Numbered from the stretch's first letter, positions 1 through 12,097 are shown. The stretch: DNA of 64,000 nucleotides from Arthrobacter jinronghuae (GCF_025244825.1 NZ_CP104263.1:2604001-2668000), one strand, 5' to 3'. The notes: generated by a model from the sequence alone, not told the origin. Program-made: numbers and translations.

Positions 1-3039
<3,039 letters not shown>

Positions 3040-3087
3040 TCAAGGTTATCCGAGATTTCGGGAAGGGGCATGCCCGACCGTGCCTGA

Positions 3088-5154
3088 TCACCATCCGACG
3101 GCTTTCAGGAATCTCTCGGCGAACTGGGGTGCCATGCTTTCAACGTACGTCCTGGACAGGTGATTATCGTCCAAATACACCCGCACATTACCGATGACTG
3201 CGGGGCAGGTCCCGTTGGGACAGACGAGGTCATCAATGTCGATGGTTCCCATTTCCGGGACCACACTGCCGATAGCCTGAATAGAACTGAAGTCCGTATT
3301 CCGCACGCTCTCATAGGGCGGATTGCACTCTGCTGAGTCGATGCCGTGGGTTTCCGGGCACTGAGCCATATCAAACGTGTACCGCGGAGTGTCCCGCACA
3401 CCAACCAGCTTGATCCCCTGCGACACGATGTCCTGTGCCACGGAGCCAAAACCACCCGGGAGGAGTTCATACGGGGGGCCTGCGATGGAGTAAGTGGCCG
3501 TAGTCAGGACGGCGTCGGGCTTCAGCTCCGAGATGTACTCCATGGCCTGCTCGTTACGTTCGTTGCATTCCTGGGAATAGGTTTCCCGGGAGGATTCCAG
3601 CTGGCAGCCGCCCTTGACCAGGGCAATCAAGGCCCAGTTGCGTTCTGCTGCCAAAGGCGCCAGGCCGGCCACAAGCTGCTGAACGTGGCTGTTGCCCACT
3701 GCAACGATCGTCCGTTCCGGATTTTCCTGACTGACAATGCCCGAACAGCCATACCCCTGGAGCATCTCTGCGTCTGTGGCGTATCGACCGGTGCAGCCCT
3801 CCTCGAGACTGACATAGTCACCCCCGACTACATCAGCAGTCGGCAGCACCGTTGCGTCCTCATCCCCCAGGTAAAAGAAGCCTGGGTCCAGGGCCGCCGC
3901 GCCCGGGTTATTCCGATCCGCACCGGCCAGCAGCCTCTCGCCCTGCACCCGGAGCGCGGTCTGCGCCGAAAAAACGGGAACAGCAACTACCGCGGCGCAG
4001 ACGGCAATGGCCACAACCCCGTTTAACGTACTGCGCTGCACCCAATCCATGGTCCGCAAGGGACGCTCGACCAACCTCGTCGTCAGGTAGGCGAGCGTAA
4101 GCGAGACGATGATGATTGCGGCGCCGGACAACGGGCCTGCGGACGTCCGGTCCCGGAAGATCAGGTAAATGACCAGTACAGGCCAGTGCCAGAGATACAG
4201 GGCATAGGACATGTCCCCCATCCGAACCAACGGACCCCACGACAGGAACCGGTCCGCACCGAAACGACTGCCGGTCTGTCCGGCAACAATCACCAGTGCT
4301 GCCGCCACCAACGGCCAAAGGGCTACAAAACCCGGGAAGGCACCCTGAACATCGAGGAGGAAGCCGCAGCTAAGGATCGCGGCGAGTCCAAGCCAGCCGG
4401 CCGCGATCCGGAGTCCTTTACCCGGTTTCAGGTAGGGAAGGGCCAGCGCAAGCAAGGTGCCGAAGGCGAACTCCCATAGGCGCGTCCGGGTATCGAAGTA
4501 GGCGTGTGCCTGGTTCGTGTACGTTTCATGAACCGAGAACGCCAAGGAGACTGCAAAGACCGTTCCGAAGACGTACAGGACAATCCTTCGGAACGGTTTC
4601 CGTCCTGCCCTGGCCAGCACGGCAGAAAGCGCAAATAATATCGGCCACAGAATGAAGACCTGCCCTTGGACCGAGAGCGACCAGAAATGCTGGAGCGGAC
4701 TCGCTCCGCTGTGGTCCGCAGCGTAGTAATCCACCGAGTCCGCCGCCAGTGCCCAGTTTTGGAAGTAAAGCAGGGACGACCAGGACTGGGAAAGGATTTC
4801 GGTCCACCGGCTCCGGGGGACGAACAACGCCGTGGCGATGAGGGTTCCCACGAGCACGACCGAGACGGCGGGCAGCAGTCTTTTGAAGACGTGGATCCAG
4901 TACTGCCCCAATCTCAGGGGCCGCCCATCTTCCACCTTCCGGATGAAGGACAGTGAAAGCAGGAAGGCAGAAATCAGAAGGAAGACGTCAACACCACCGG
5001 AGACCCTGTCGAACCAGATGTGATAGCTGGCCACCATGAGCACTGCAACCGCCCGAAGACCCTGTACCTCGGGTCGATAGCCGGCTTTCGCTGCCTTGCC
5101 CGTTGCGGAACGCAGCTCCTCGCTTCTCTGGGGAGCAGAAAACTGATTAGTCAC
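3088..5154 (-). CDS. Membrane acyltransferase-3 with C-terminal SGNH domain (OafA-like)
   Basis: Acyltransferase-3 proteins move acyl groups across the membrane onto cell-surface glycans; those fused to an SGNH domain finish the transfer outside the cell. Residues about 25-370 form a multi-spanning acyltransferase-3 domain with the typical early R-x(11)-H arrangement (LRAVAVLMVASYH). The last 250 residues carry the SGNH signatures AVGNSHVQQL (block II) and DDNHLS (C-terminal Asp/His). I prefer GTG at 5154 because AAAGG lies 6 bases upstream; a TTG at 5172 adds six residues and lacks a site. The gene follows no operon partner closely, but glf and glfT2 lie just downstream on the same strand, so envelope galactan or another wall polymer is a plausible acceptor. 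The acceptor itself cannot be read from sequence. Confidence 0.88.
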   Translation of the reverse strand: MTNQFSAPQRSEELRSATGKAAKAGYRPEVQGLRAVAVLMVASYHIWFDRVSGGVDVFLLISAFLLSLSFIRKVEDGRPLRLGQYWIHVFKRLLPAVSVVLVGTLIATALFVPRSRWTEILSQSWSSLLYFQNWALAADSVDYYAADHSGASPLQHFWSLSVQGQVFILWPILFALSAVLARAGRKPFRRIVLYVFGTVFAVSLAFSVHETYTNQAHAYFDTRTRLWEFAFGTLLALALPYLKPGKGLRIAAGWLGLAAILSCGFLLDVQGAFPGFVALWPLVAAALVIVAGQTGSRFGADRFLSWGPLVRMGDMSYALYLWHWPVLVIYLIFRDRTSAGPLSGAAIIIVSLTLAYLTTRLVERPLRTMDWVQRSTLNGVVAIAVCAAVVAVPVFSAQTALRVQGERLLAGADRNNPGAAALDPGFFYLGDEDATVLPTADVVGGDYVSLEEGCTGRYATDAEMLQGYGCSGIVSQENPERTIVAVGNSHVQQLVAGLAPLAAERNWALIALVKGGCQLESSRETYSQECNERNEQAMEYISELKPDAVLTTATYSIAGPPYELLPGGFGSVAQDIVSQGIKLVGVRDTPRYTFDMAQCPETHGIDSAECNPPYESVRNTDFSSIQAIGSVVPEMGTIDIDDLVCPNGTCPAVIGNVRVYLDDNHLSRTYVESMAPQFAERFLKAVGW

Positions 5155-5341
5155 GCGTGCCTTTCTGGACAAAAATTCCCTTGTATTCTACGGGCGGCAG
5201 CATGACCTTCCCTCCACAGGCACAGGGGCAGGGCGGACTATAGGCACCCTGCGCCCCGCAGCGGCAGGACCGCGCACAGCCTGCATAGGCTGATCGCTTC
5301 AACGCGGAACCGAACGTGCTTGAAGGAAATTTGGAGGGATA

Positions 5342-8300
5342 GTGCTGCTTCACGTGACCCTTGCCGCGGCACCCGGCCGGCACCTTCCCGATACGCCGGA
5401 GCACAGCAACAATCGCCCCCTGGTGATAAAACTCACAGATAATCCGACCGGACGCGGCGTCGCCGCCCTGCTCAAGGAGCGTTACGGACAGGGCCTCTAC
5501 ACGGTCCACGGAACCAGGGTGGAGGATCTGACCCCTGGCACTGCCCCGTTGGTCGACGGGGCAGTGATTCTGTCTTCCCCCACCTCGGCGCAAGGACCTC
5601 CCGTCGGTGCGTCCGGCGTTGGTGCCGCCACGCTGCTTCTAGCGGTCTGCACGGGGCCGGACGCCGGAAACATCATCTGCCTGCAGCGGGGTACCTACAC
5701 CATCGGCCGTCTGGCTGCAGAGGCGGCCGGATACGGCCCCAGGATCGGCATCGCAGACCCGGCCCTCTCCCGGCACCACGCGCAGCTTGTGGTCGGGGCG
5801 GAGTCCGTGACCATCCGGGATTCGGGATCGGCCAACGGCACGTGGGTTGATGGCCGCCGCATCCGCACGGCCGCCGTGGATACCGGATCAATCATCCGGC
5901 TCGGCTACAGCAGCTGCCGTCTGTGTATTCCCGGTGCCCACCGGGAAGACGAGGCCACGGCGGATAACCCCTTCGAGCCGCTGACGGTCCGGTTCGCGGA
6001 ACAGGGGCAAAAGACCGGACTTCTCCTGACCGGAGCTCTGCTCCCTCTGATCCTCGGAATAGTGCTGGCGCTGGCCACGGGAATGTGGATGTTCCTGGCC
6101 TTCAGTGCGGTTTCCGCGGTCACTGCCTTGATCGCGGCCGGCGGATCCCGGCGCCGGCACCGGGAACACGCCGCCGGCGTGGCCGAGGCAGCACGGGAGG
6201 ACGGCAGGCGCCGCCGGCTGGCTGCACCGGATCCCGGAGCAACTGCCCTGGCCGCGGAACTGGGCCATCTGCCCGGCGGCATCACGGGTGCCCCCGGCGT
6301 TTACCCGGTCCGGATCGGAGCCGGGGACCAGCCCGCAAACGTGGCAGCGGTACCCGCACCACCGCGTTTCTCCCCTCCCCAGATCCCGGAAGCACCGGTC
6401 ATCCTTGCCCTGGGAAAGGACCGGGACATCTGCCTGGAAGGCTCCCCTCAGGACACTGCTGCCGTGGGTAGAACAATTCTCCTGCAGGCAGCCGCAGGGT
6501 CCGGGCTGCACATCCTGTGCCTCGGAACAGCGTCCGAACTTGAGCTGGACGCCAGGTTCCTGCCCGGCGTCCGGCTGGCAGCACTGCCCGCTGCTTCCTC
6601 CTCGACCGTTGCTGCCGCTGCCGTCCGGCTGCGTGCCCTCCTTGCCGACCTCCCGGCGGAAGCCGCAGAAGGACCCCCCGCCTTGATGCTGTTCATCCAC
6701 CGCTCCTGGGCGGAGTACGCCGGTCAGTTGCTTCAAGGCCTGCCCGAGTCCCAGCGGGCACATACGAGCATCGTCAGAAGCGGAGGCCCGCCCGCGCCGG
6801 TGACCGTGTCACTCCTGGCCGGCCGCGGAACCCTCGTGTCCGGCACCCACACCTTGAGTTTTGTCCCGGACCTGGTCCAGCGTCGAACCTTCGAGCGGCT
6901 CAGCCGGGCGCTCGCGGCGCGCCCGCGTCCGGTACCGCACCCCGCCCAGGTCGACGGACCCGGAAAGCTTCCACCCGCAGCGGCTTTCGAAGAGTTCCAC
7001 GCACCGTCGGAGGAAATGCTTCTGAACGGATGGCTGCACGGGTCCCGGGGCGCCGTCGTCGGGGTGGCGGCGTCAGGTCCGGTAACCCTGGATCTGGACA
7101 AGGACGGTCCCCATTTCCTGGTGGCAGGCACTACCGGATCGGGCAAGTCCGAATTCCTGCGCACTTTCGTGGGCTCCCTGGCTGCTTCGCTTCCGCCCAC
7201 TTCCTTCACCGTCCTGCTCATCGACTTCAAGGGTGGGTCCGGACTCGGCCCCCTCGCGGCGCTGCCGCATTCAGTGGGGCTCCTGACCGATTTTTCCGCC
7301 GCAAACGTGGCCCGGGCACTCGTCTCCCTGCGGGCTGAGGTCCGCCGCCGGGAGGCACTCCTGGCCGGCTCGGGAGCGGACAACCTGTCCGCCTACAATT
7401 CGGCGCGTTCCCGGAAGGGTGGACTCCCCCGGTTGCTGGTAGTGGTCGACGAGTTCCGAATGCTTGCCGATGAGGTGCCCACTGCGCTGCCCGAGCTGCT
7501 TCGGATCGCGGCCATCGGGCGCTCCCTCGGACTGCATCTCCTTTTGGCAACCCAACGGCCGCAGGGAGCCATCACCACCGACATAAGGGCGAACCTGTCC
7601 ACGAGCATTGCCCTGCGTGTCCAGTCCGCTGCAGAGTCCCGCGACGTCATCAATACCGATTCCGCAGCAGCCATCCCTCCGGACCTTCCGGGACGGGCAT
7701 TCCTGAGCCGGGGCGGCCGCCCGCCGAACGCATTCCAAAGCCTTTCGACCTCCCTGTGCGGCGGCACCGGCGAAAGCCTGCTGATGGAGCTGCATGAATA
7801 CCTCGCATCCGCCGGAAGCGGGTCCGCAACGGAGGCCACCGGGGATCCGGACGCCCTGAAGCGGATGGTTTCGGCTATCCGGGCGGCCGCGGACAGCGGG
7901 AAGTATCCGGCTCCCTTCAGCCCCGTGCAGCCCCCACTCCCCTCGGCCCTGACCACGGACCTCCTCACCCGCAGCATTGCGGACAGGCCCGAACCCCTGC
8001 CTCAGGGGCTCGTACTCGGCCTGCTGGACGAACCTGAAAAACAGCGCCGTCGGCTCCTGGACTGGCACCCCGGCAGGGACTCACATTTGGCGCTGCTCGG
8101 TGCCGCCAGGTCGGGGGCGCCGGATTCCCTCGGCCTCGTCGCTGCGAAGCACCTCACCGAACTGCCCGGAAGGCATATATACGTTTTGGACGCGGACGGC
8201 AGTCTTGCCTGGCTCGCCGCAGTAGATCAAACCGGTGCCTATGTCGTCCCCCAGGACATCCGGCGTGCTGAAAGGGTACTTGCCTACCTCGCCGCCGAAC

Positions 8301-9364
8301 TCCTGCAGCGCCTGACGCCCACAGTATCGCCGACAGCGCCCCGGGCAACCGGGGTGACCGGCGGGACCACCCCGGGAATGACGCTCATCATCACCGGTTG
8401 GGCCCGTTGGTGCGCTTCCTTCCGCTCCGGCCGCGGGATGTCCGGCGAAGATGACCTGGCCGACCTCATCCGGGACGGGGAACGCGCCGACATCTGCGTA
8501 GTCCTCGCAGGCGACCGGGAAGTCCTCAATGCCCGTTTCTTTCCACTTGTCCCCAACCGCATGTTCTTCCCGGCGGACGCGAGTGCCGAGACACTGCTGG
8601 CCTGGCCCCGGCTTCCACCCATGGATCGGGTAAGGCAGCGGGCGCTGGTACAGGGAAGATGCGGAACCGCCGAAGGCCTGTCAGCGCAGCTGCTCGTTCC
8701 GGAGGTACCGCTTCATCCGGAGCAGTGGCTCCCGCTGCCGCCCGGCATTGAGCGGCCCCACCGCATCGAAAGCCTGCCCGCGTTTGTTCTGCCGGAGGCT
8801 CTGGGCCCGCCTGCGTCGGCTGACTGGCTGCCCGTGGGGGTATCCGGAGACGAGTTGGAGACCGCCGCAGTTCGGATACCGTCCGGCTCGGTGTACCTCG
8901 TCGCGGGTCCGCGCGGCTCGGGCCGGAGTTCTTTCCTACGCCAGCTTCAACGGTCTGCGGACCCCGCACTGGAATGCCGGCTCGTGTCGGGGCCCGAGGA
9001 GATGGATCGGGCCGCCGCCATACTGGATCAGCCGGGAAACGAGCTGAGCCGCTTCCTGGTCCTGGTTGACGACGCAGATTTCCTCCCGGCGTCCTTTCAC
9101 CAAAAACTGGCGGAGTTGCAGAACCGTGGCGCCCGGCTCGTCCTGGTGGCTGCGCCCGGGCATCAACTGACAATGCGCGTCCCGCTGGCCCTGCAGATCC
9201 GTTCAGCTCCGCGCGGAGCACTGCTTCGACCCGAAGCCCCGTCAGATGGAGACATCTTTGGAATTCGGATTGAGCCGGGCACCCGCCGTCCGCCCGGGAG
9301 ATGCTACCTGGTTGCGGGAACGGAGGTATTGGAGGCACAGGCCGCATACGCACCGGCCGGTTGA
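5342..9364 (+). CDS. FHA-FtsK/SpoIIIE ATPase, EssC/EccC-like, orphan
   Basis: A 1340-aa membrane ATPase with the architecture of type VII secretion motor proteins. A forkhead-associated domain spans about residues 115-195 (TIGR at 120-123, SRHH at 143-146, GSANGTW). Two adjacent membrane segments lie near 225-270. The first FtsK domain has Walker A GTTGSGKS at 596-603 and Walker B LLVVVDE with Asp703/Glu704. A second ATPase-like segment has a degenerate loop (LLGAARSGAPDS). A third has GPRGSGRS at 1189-1196 (Arg in place of Lys) and LVLVDDADF. One competent and two degenerate modules resemble EssC. Start is GTG with GGAGGG 3 bases upstream. No WXG100 substrate, EccB/D/E or mycosin gene is present nearby, so its partners are unknown. 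DNA translocation is a less likely alternative because no gamma domain is seen. Confidence 0.88.
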   Translation: MLLHVTLAAAPGRHLPDTPEHSNNRPLVIKLTDNPTGRGVAALLKERYGQGLYTVHGTRVEDLTPGTAPLVDGAVILSSPTSAQGPPVGASGVGAATLLLAVCTGPDAGNIICLQRGTYTIGRLAAEAAGYGPRIGIADPALSRHHAQLVVGAESVTIRDSGSANGTWVDGRRIRTAAVDTGSIIRLGYSSCRLCIPGAHREDEATADNPFEPLTVRFAEQGQKTGLLLTGALLPLILGIVLALATGMWMFLAFSAVSAVTALIAAGGSRRRHREHAAGVAEAAREDGRRRRLAAPDPGATALAAELGHLPGGITGAPGVYPVRIGAGDQPANVAAVPAPPRFSPPQIPEAPVILALGKDRDICLEGSPQDTAAVGRTILLQAAAGSGLHILCLGTASELELDARFLPGVRLAALPAASSSTVAAAAVRLRALLADLPAEAAEGPPALMLFIHRSWAEYAGQLLQGLPESQRAHTSIVRSGGPPAPVTVSLLAGRGTLVSGTHTLSFVPDLVQRRTFERLSRALAARPRPVPHPAQVDGPGKLPPAAAFEEFHAPSEEMLLNGWLHGSRGAVVGVAASGPVTLDLDKDGPHFLVAGTTGSGKSEFLRTFVGSLAASLPPTSFTVLLIDFKGGSGLGPLAALPHSVGLLTDFSAANVARALVSLRAEVRRREALLAGSGADNLSAYNSARSRKGGLPRLLVVVDEFRMLADEVPTALPELLRIAAIGRSLGLHLLLATQRPQGAITTDIRANLSTSIALRVQSAAESRDVINTDSAAAIPPDLPGRAFLSRGGRPPNAFQSLSTSLCGGTGESLLMELHEYLASAGSGSATEATGDPDALKRMVSAIRAAADSGKYPAPFSPVQPPLPSALTTDLLTRSIADRPEPLPQGLVLGLLDEPEKQRRRLLDWHPGRDSHLALLGAARSGAPDSLGLVAAKHLTELPGRHIYVLDADGSLAWLAAVDQTGAYVVPQDIRRAERVLAYLAAELLQRLTPTVSPTAPRATGVTGGTTPGMTLIITGWARWCASFRSGRGMSGEDDLADLIRDGERADICVVLAGDREVLNARFFPLVPNRMFFPADASAETLLAWPRLPPMDRVRQRALVQGRCGTAEGLSAQLLVPEVPLHPEQWLPLPPGIERPHRIESLPAFVLPEALGPPASADWLPVGVSGDELETAAVRIPSGSVYLVAGPRGSGRSSFLRQLQRSADPALECRLVSGPEEMDRAAAILDQPGNELSRFLVLVDDADFLPASFHQKLAELQNRGARLVLVAAPGHQLTMRVPLALQIRSAPRGALLRPEAPSDGDIFGIRIEPGTRRPPGRCYLVAGTEVLEAQAAYAPAG

Positions 9365-9440
9365 GGCTTCTCAGGCAGGCGGTGCGGTTAGCCTTCCCAC
9401 TCCTGGGAGCACGCCGCTGCCCGCGTCCGGGCGACAGTAC

Positions 9441-9863
9441 CTAAAACGTTTTGCCGCCGTCCGTGAGCCTGCTGGTGTGCTCCAGGACCGGCTTCGTGAA
9501 CAGGAGCAGGAGAACCGCTGAAGCGGGCAGCAGCAATCCGAGGCCGGCCAGGACCAGGCCCGCCTGCAGGGTCGGAACGGCCAGGATCACCACGAAGAGC
9601 TGCCAGACCAGGGCTGCCGAGCGGGTCCAACGGTAACCGCGGAAAAAGAAGTGCCCCACTGCCAGCAGCCACACAGCGAGGGCCACGGCGAAGATCAGCG
9701 TGAACACGGCACCGCCCATGGACAGCGGCGTGGAAGTCACCAATTGGTAGCCGTACCATGCCGCAAAGCCAAGCAGGCAAAGGGCTTCGAGGACGAGTAC
9801 GGCGGCGATGGCAAGCACAGCGGGGGCACGGTGCACCGACGGGGGTTTTTGGGGTGTTGACAC
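9441..9863 (-). CDS. Small four-helix membrane protein, unknown function
   Basis: A 140-aa protein with about four hydrophobic helices and short polar loops; I do not recognise a functional family beyond generic actinobacterial membrane proteins. The frame used here starts at GTG 9863, which has no obvious ribosome binding site. A much stronger signal, GGAGGAG followed by ATG at 9883, lies just upstream but is out of frame by two bases because of a GTGT dinucleotide run. If one GT were absent, the ATG would read straight into this protein. It converges on the FHA-FtsK gene, 76 bp away. Confidence 0.65.
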   Translation of the reverse strand: MSTPQKPPSVHRAPAVLAIAAVLVLEALCLLGFAAWYGYQLVTSTPLSMGGAVFTLIFAVALAVWLLAVGHFFFRGYRWTRSAALVWQLFVVILAVPTLQAGLVLAGLGLLLPASAVLLLLFTKPVLEHTSRLTDGGKTF

Positions 9864-10134
9864 ACTGGCAGAATACCGGACATAGTCTCCTCCGGAGCCA
9901 CGAAGGAGCTCGGCGGTCTGGCCGACAGCTCTTCACAGCGCCCGCCGAAGGGGCCGGTTCGGCCGGTCCTTTAGTCCCGGTGACCACCGTTCAGACACCG
10001 GGGGTAAGACGCAACAATGTCCAGTTGCGTTGCTTCCGGAACTGGAACCGATAACAATTCCCGGTTCACTGCCCACAGGTAATGTGATGCATCCCTCAGG
10101 CCTGCGGCCATATTTTCCGCTTGTTACCCCTTGT

Positions 10135-10164
10135 TTGCTTAGGCCTGACGTGCCACGCTAGAAC
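10135..10164 (+). promoter_or_regulatory. Possible whiB1 promoter
   Basis: TTGCTT and TAGAAC separated by 18 bases resemble -35 and -10 hexamers (3/6 and 4/6 matches). Transcription from here would give a leader of about 95 nt that includes the hairpin and the CRP-like site. Weak evidence. Confidence 0.25.
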
Positions 10165-10174
10165 AAGGGAAATC

Positions 10175-10200
10175 AGGGGCCGAAACCGGCCCCTTTAGTT
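10175..10200 (+). terminator. Terminator-like hairpin in front of whiB1
   Basis: AGGGGCCG and CGGCCCCT pair perfectly (8 bp) around an AAAC loop and are followed by TTAGTTTG. It could insulate whiB1 from upstream transcription, or act as an attenuator if the promoter lies upstream of it. Confidence 0.5.
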
Positions 10201-10210
10201 TGTAGTTGCT

Positions 10211-10226
10211 CGTGAATGTTTTCACA
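10211..10226 (+). promoter_or_regulatory. CRP-like binding site upstream of whiB1
   Basis: CGTGA-N6-TCACA matches the CRP/FNR-family consensus TGTGA-N6-TCACA with one mismatch. It ends 41 bp before the whiB1 ATG. In M. tuberculosis whiB1 is known to be controlled by the cAMP receptor protein Rv3676, so a conserved control point is plausible; binding here is inferred. Confidence 0.5.
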
Positions 10227-10267
10227 AACACGTAGGAGTCAACTTTTCAGAGGAGATAGTGATCAAC

Positions 10268-10516
10268 ATGGATTGGCGGAGCCGCGCAGCTTGCCTGGAT
10301 AAAGATCCGGAGCTTTTCTTTCCCGTGGGCAATACCGGCCCGGCTCTTCTTCAGATTGAAGAAGCCAAGAGTGTCTGTCGCCGCTGCCCGGTGATTGACA
10401 CCTGCCTGCAGTGGGCAATCGAGACCGGCCAGGACGCCGGCGTATGGGGCGGTATGAGCGAAGACGAACGCCGCGCGTTGAAGCGTCGCGCAGCCCGCGC
10501 CCGCCGCGCCTCCTAA
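10268..10516 (+). CDS. whiB1: WhiB1-type iron-sulfur transcriptional regulator
   Basis: WhiB proteins bind a redox- and NO-sensitive [4Fe-4S] cluster and regulate transcription with the housekeeping sigma factor. Numbered from the ATG at 10268, the 82-aa protein has cysteines at 9, 37, 40 and 46, exactly the spacing of M. tuberculosis WhiB1. It also has the conserved GVWGG turn and the basic tail LKRRAARARRAS for DNA contact. A GTG at 10259 would add three residues but leaves only 3 bases to the AGGAG; the cysteine register and the family start MDWR favour the ATG. It converges on the pdtaS-like kinase, the arrangement also found in mycobacteria (whiB1/pdtaS). A strong terminator follows. Confidence 0.95.
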   Translation: MDWRSRAACLDKDPELFFPVGNTGPALLQIEEAKSVCRRCPVIDTCLQWAIETGQDAGVWGGMSEDERRALKRRAARARRAS

Positions 10517-10550
10517 GCAGGACTTCCCCGGCGGAAATGATGCCGGTGCT

Positions 10551-10585
10551 ACAAAGGGCCGCTGCCATTGGCAGCGGCCCTTTGT
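10551..10585. terminator. Bidirectional terminator between whiB1 and pdtaS
   Basis: A perfect 16-bp inverted repeat (ACAAAGGGCCGCTGCC and its complement) around an ATT loop. Its base has T-runs on one strand and A-runs on the other, so it can end transcription of both convergent genes. Confidence 0.9.
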
Positions 10586-10603
10586 TGTACCGGGAGTATT
10601 AGA

Positions 10604-12085
10604 TCAGGTACGCCGGTACTCGGTATCCAGGCCCATCTCGATCCGGACTTCCGTGCCTCCGCTTTCCCCTGCGGACCACTCGATGGTGCCGTCCAGTTCG
10701 CTTTGGACCAGGGTCCGGACAATCTGCAGTCCCAGCCCCTCCCGCCGCGGTCCGGGCGGCAGGCCCACGCCGTCGTCGGTCACCGTCACGGTGAGCCGTT
10801 CCTCGCGGCCGGCTTCGCCGTGCCGCTGCGCAGCCAGCCCGACGGTGCCGCGACGGCCTGCCAGCCCGTGTTCGACGGCGTTGGTCACGAGTTCGTTGAT
10901 GACCAGGGCCAGCGGAGTGGCCAGGTCGCTCGGGAGCTCGCCGAAGGATCCTTCGCGGCGGGTCCGCACCTCCTGCGTGGGTGAGGCGACTTCGGCGGAC
11001 AGCCGGAACTGGCGGTCGATCAGCTCATCAAAGTCCACATTCTGTGTCAGGCCCTGGGACAGGGTCTCGTGCACCAGGGCGATGGTGGACACGCGGCGCA
11101 TGGCCTGGGCAAGGCCCAGCTTCCCTTCATCGCTCTCCATCCGCCGTGACTGCATCCGCAGCAACGCCGCAACGGTCTGGAGGTTGTTCTTCACCCGGTG
11201 GTGGATTTCGCGGATGGTGGCGTCCTTCGACACCAGTTCCATCTCCCGGCGGCGCAGTTCGGAGACATCGCGGCACAGCACCAGGGCACCGAAACGTTCC
11301 TTTTCGTCCCGCAGCGGGATGGCGCGCAGGGAGAGGCTGACGCCGCGGGACTCGATTTCGGTCCGCCACGGCATCCGCCCGGTGACCACCAGAGGCAGCG
11401 TTTCATCAACCATCCGGCGGTCCTTAAGCAGCGCCGTGGTGATCTCCGCGAGGGAACGCCCCTCGAGCGTTTCCATGTCGCCAAGCCGACGGAAGGCGGA
11501 GACTCCGTTAGGACTGGCGTACTGCACAATCCCTTCGGCATCGAGCCGGATCAACCCGTCACCCACGCGGGGAGCACCCCGGCGCGACCCGGTGGGCGTG
11601 GCGAAGTCGGGCCAGAGGCCCAGCGTTCCCATTCGCAGCAGGTCGTAGGCACATTGCCGGTAGGTCAGTTCCAGGCGTGAGGGCATCCGCGAGCTGGACA
11701 GGTCCATGTGCGAGGTCACCACGGCCAGGGTACGGCCGTTGCGGACGAACGGAATCGCCTCGACCCGCATGGCCGTTTCAGCGGTCCAACTGGTTTCGCT
11801 GGACCGCTCAATGTGCTGGCTTCGCCAGGCAGCGTCTACCAGCGGGTGCAGGTCCGCGCGGATGCGTTCGCCGACAAAGTCGCTGTGGAACACCGTATGC
11901 GACGTCGACGGGCGGGCATGAGCCAGCGCCACGTAGCCGCCGTCGGGCACGGGGAACCACAGGGCCAGGTCGGCGAACGCGAGATCGGCAACAAGCTGCC
12001 AGTCCCCCACCAGCAGGTGCAGCCATTCGGCATCGCCGGGGCCGAAGTCCGCATGGTCCTTGATCGGATCGGTAAAGATTGCCAC
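10604..12085 (-). CDS. pdtaS: Cytosolic sensor histidine kinase, PdtaS-like
   Basis: PdtaS-type kinases phosphorylate an ANTAR-type RNA-binding response regulator (PdtaR). The 493-aa protein has no membrane segment. An N-terminal GAF-like region (about 1-150) is followed by a PAS-like region (about 170-275), then an HisKA_2 box with the phospho-acceptor histidine in REIHHRVKNNLQ (His295/296). An HWE/HisKA_2-type ATPase domain follows with N box ELVTNAVEHGL, G1 DDGVGLPPG and G2 GLGLQIV. Start is GTG at 12085. It sits 12 bp downstream of the glutamate dehydrogenase stop and may be cotranscribed with it; no response regulator gene is adjacent. Neighbourhood with whiB1 matches the mycobacterial order. 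Confidence 0.9.
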   Translation of the reverse strand: MAIFTDPIKDHADFGPGDAEWLHLLVGDWQLVADLAFADLALWFPVPDGGYVALAHARPSTSHTVFHSDFVGERIRADLHPLVDAAWRSQHIERSSETSWTAETAMRVEAIPFVRNGRTLAVVTSHMDLSSSRMPSRLELTYRQCAYDLLRMGTLGLWPDFATPTGSRRGAPRVGDGLIRLDAEGIVQYASPNGVSAFRRLGDMETLEGRSLAEITTALLKDRRMVDETLPLVVTGRMPWRTEIESRGVSLSLRAIPLRDEKERFGALVLCRDVSELRRREMELVSKDATIREIHHRVKNNLQTVAALLRMQSRRMESDEGKLGLAQAMRRVSTIALVHETLSQGLTQNVDFDELIDRQFRLSAEVASPTQEVRTRREGSFGELPSDLATPLALVINELVTNAVEHGLAGRRGTVGLAAQRHGEAGREERLTVTVTDDGVGLPPGPRREGLGLQIVRTLVQSELDGTIEWSAGESGGTEVRIEMGLDTEYRRT

Positions 12086-12097
12086 TGGTACCCCGGA

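Larger units (their letters stand above)
9864..10258. other. 395-bp intergenic region upstream of whiB1
   Basis: No convincing gene lies here. It holds the strong out-of-frame start signal of the membrane protein (GGAGGAG, ATG at 9883, minus strand). Further right is the presumed whiB1 control region: a possible promoter near 10135-10164, a terminator-like hairpin at 10175-10200 and a CRP-like palindrome at 10211-10226. Confidence 0.7.
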
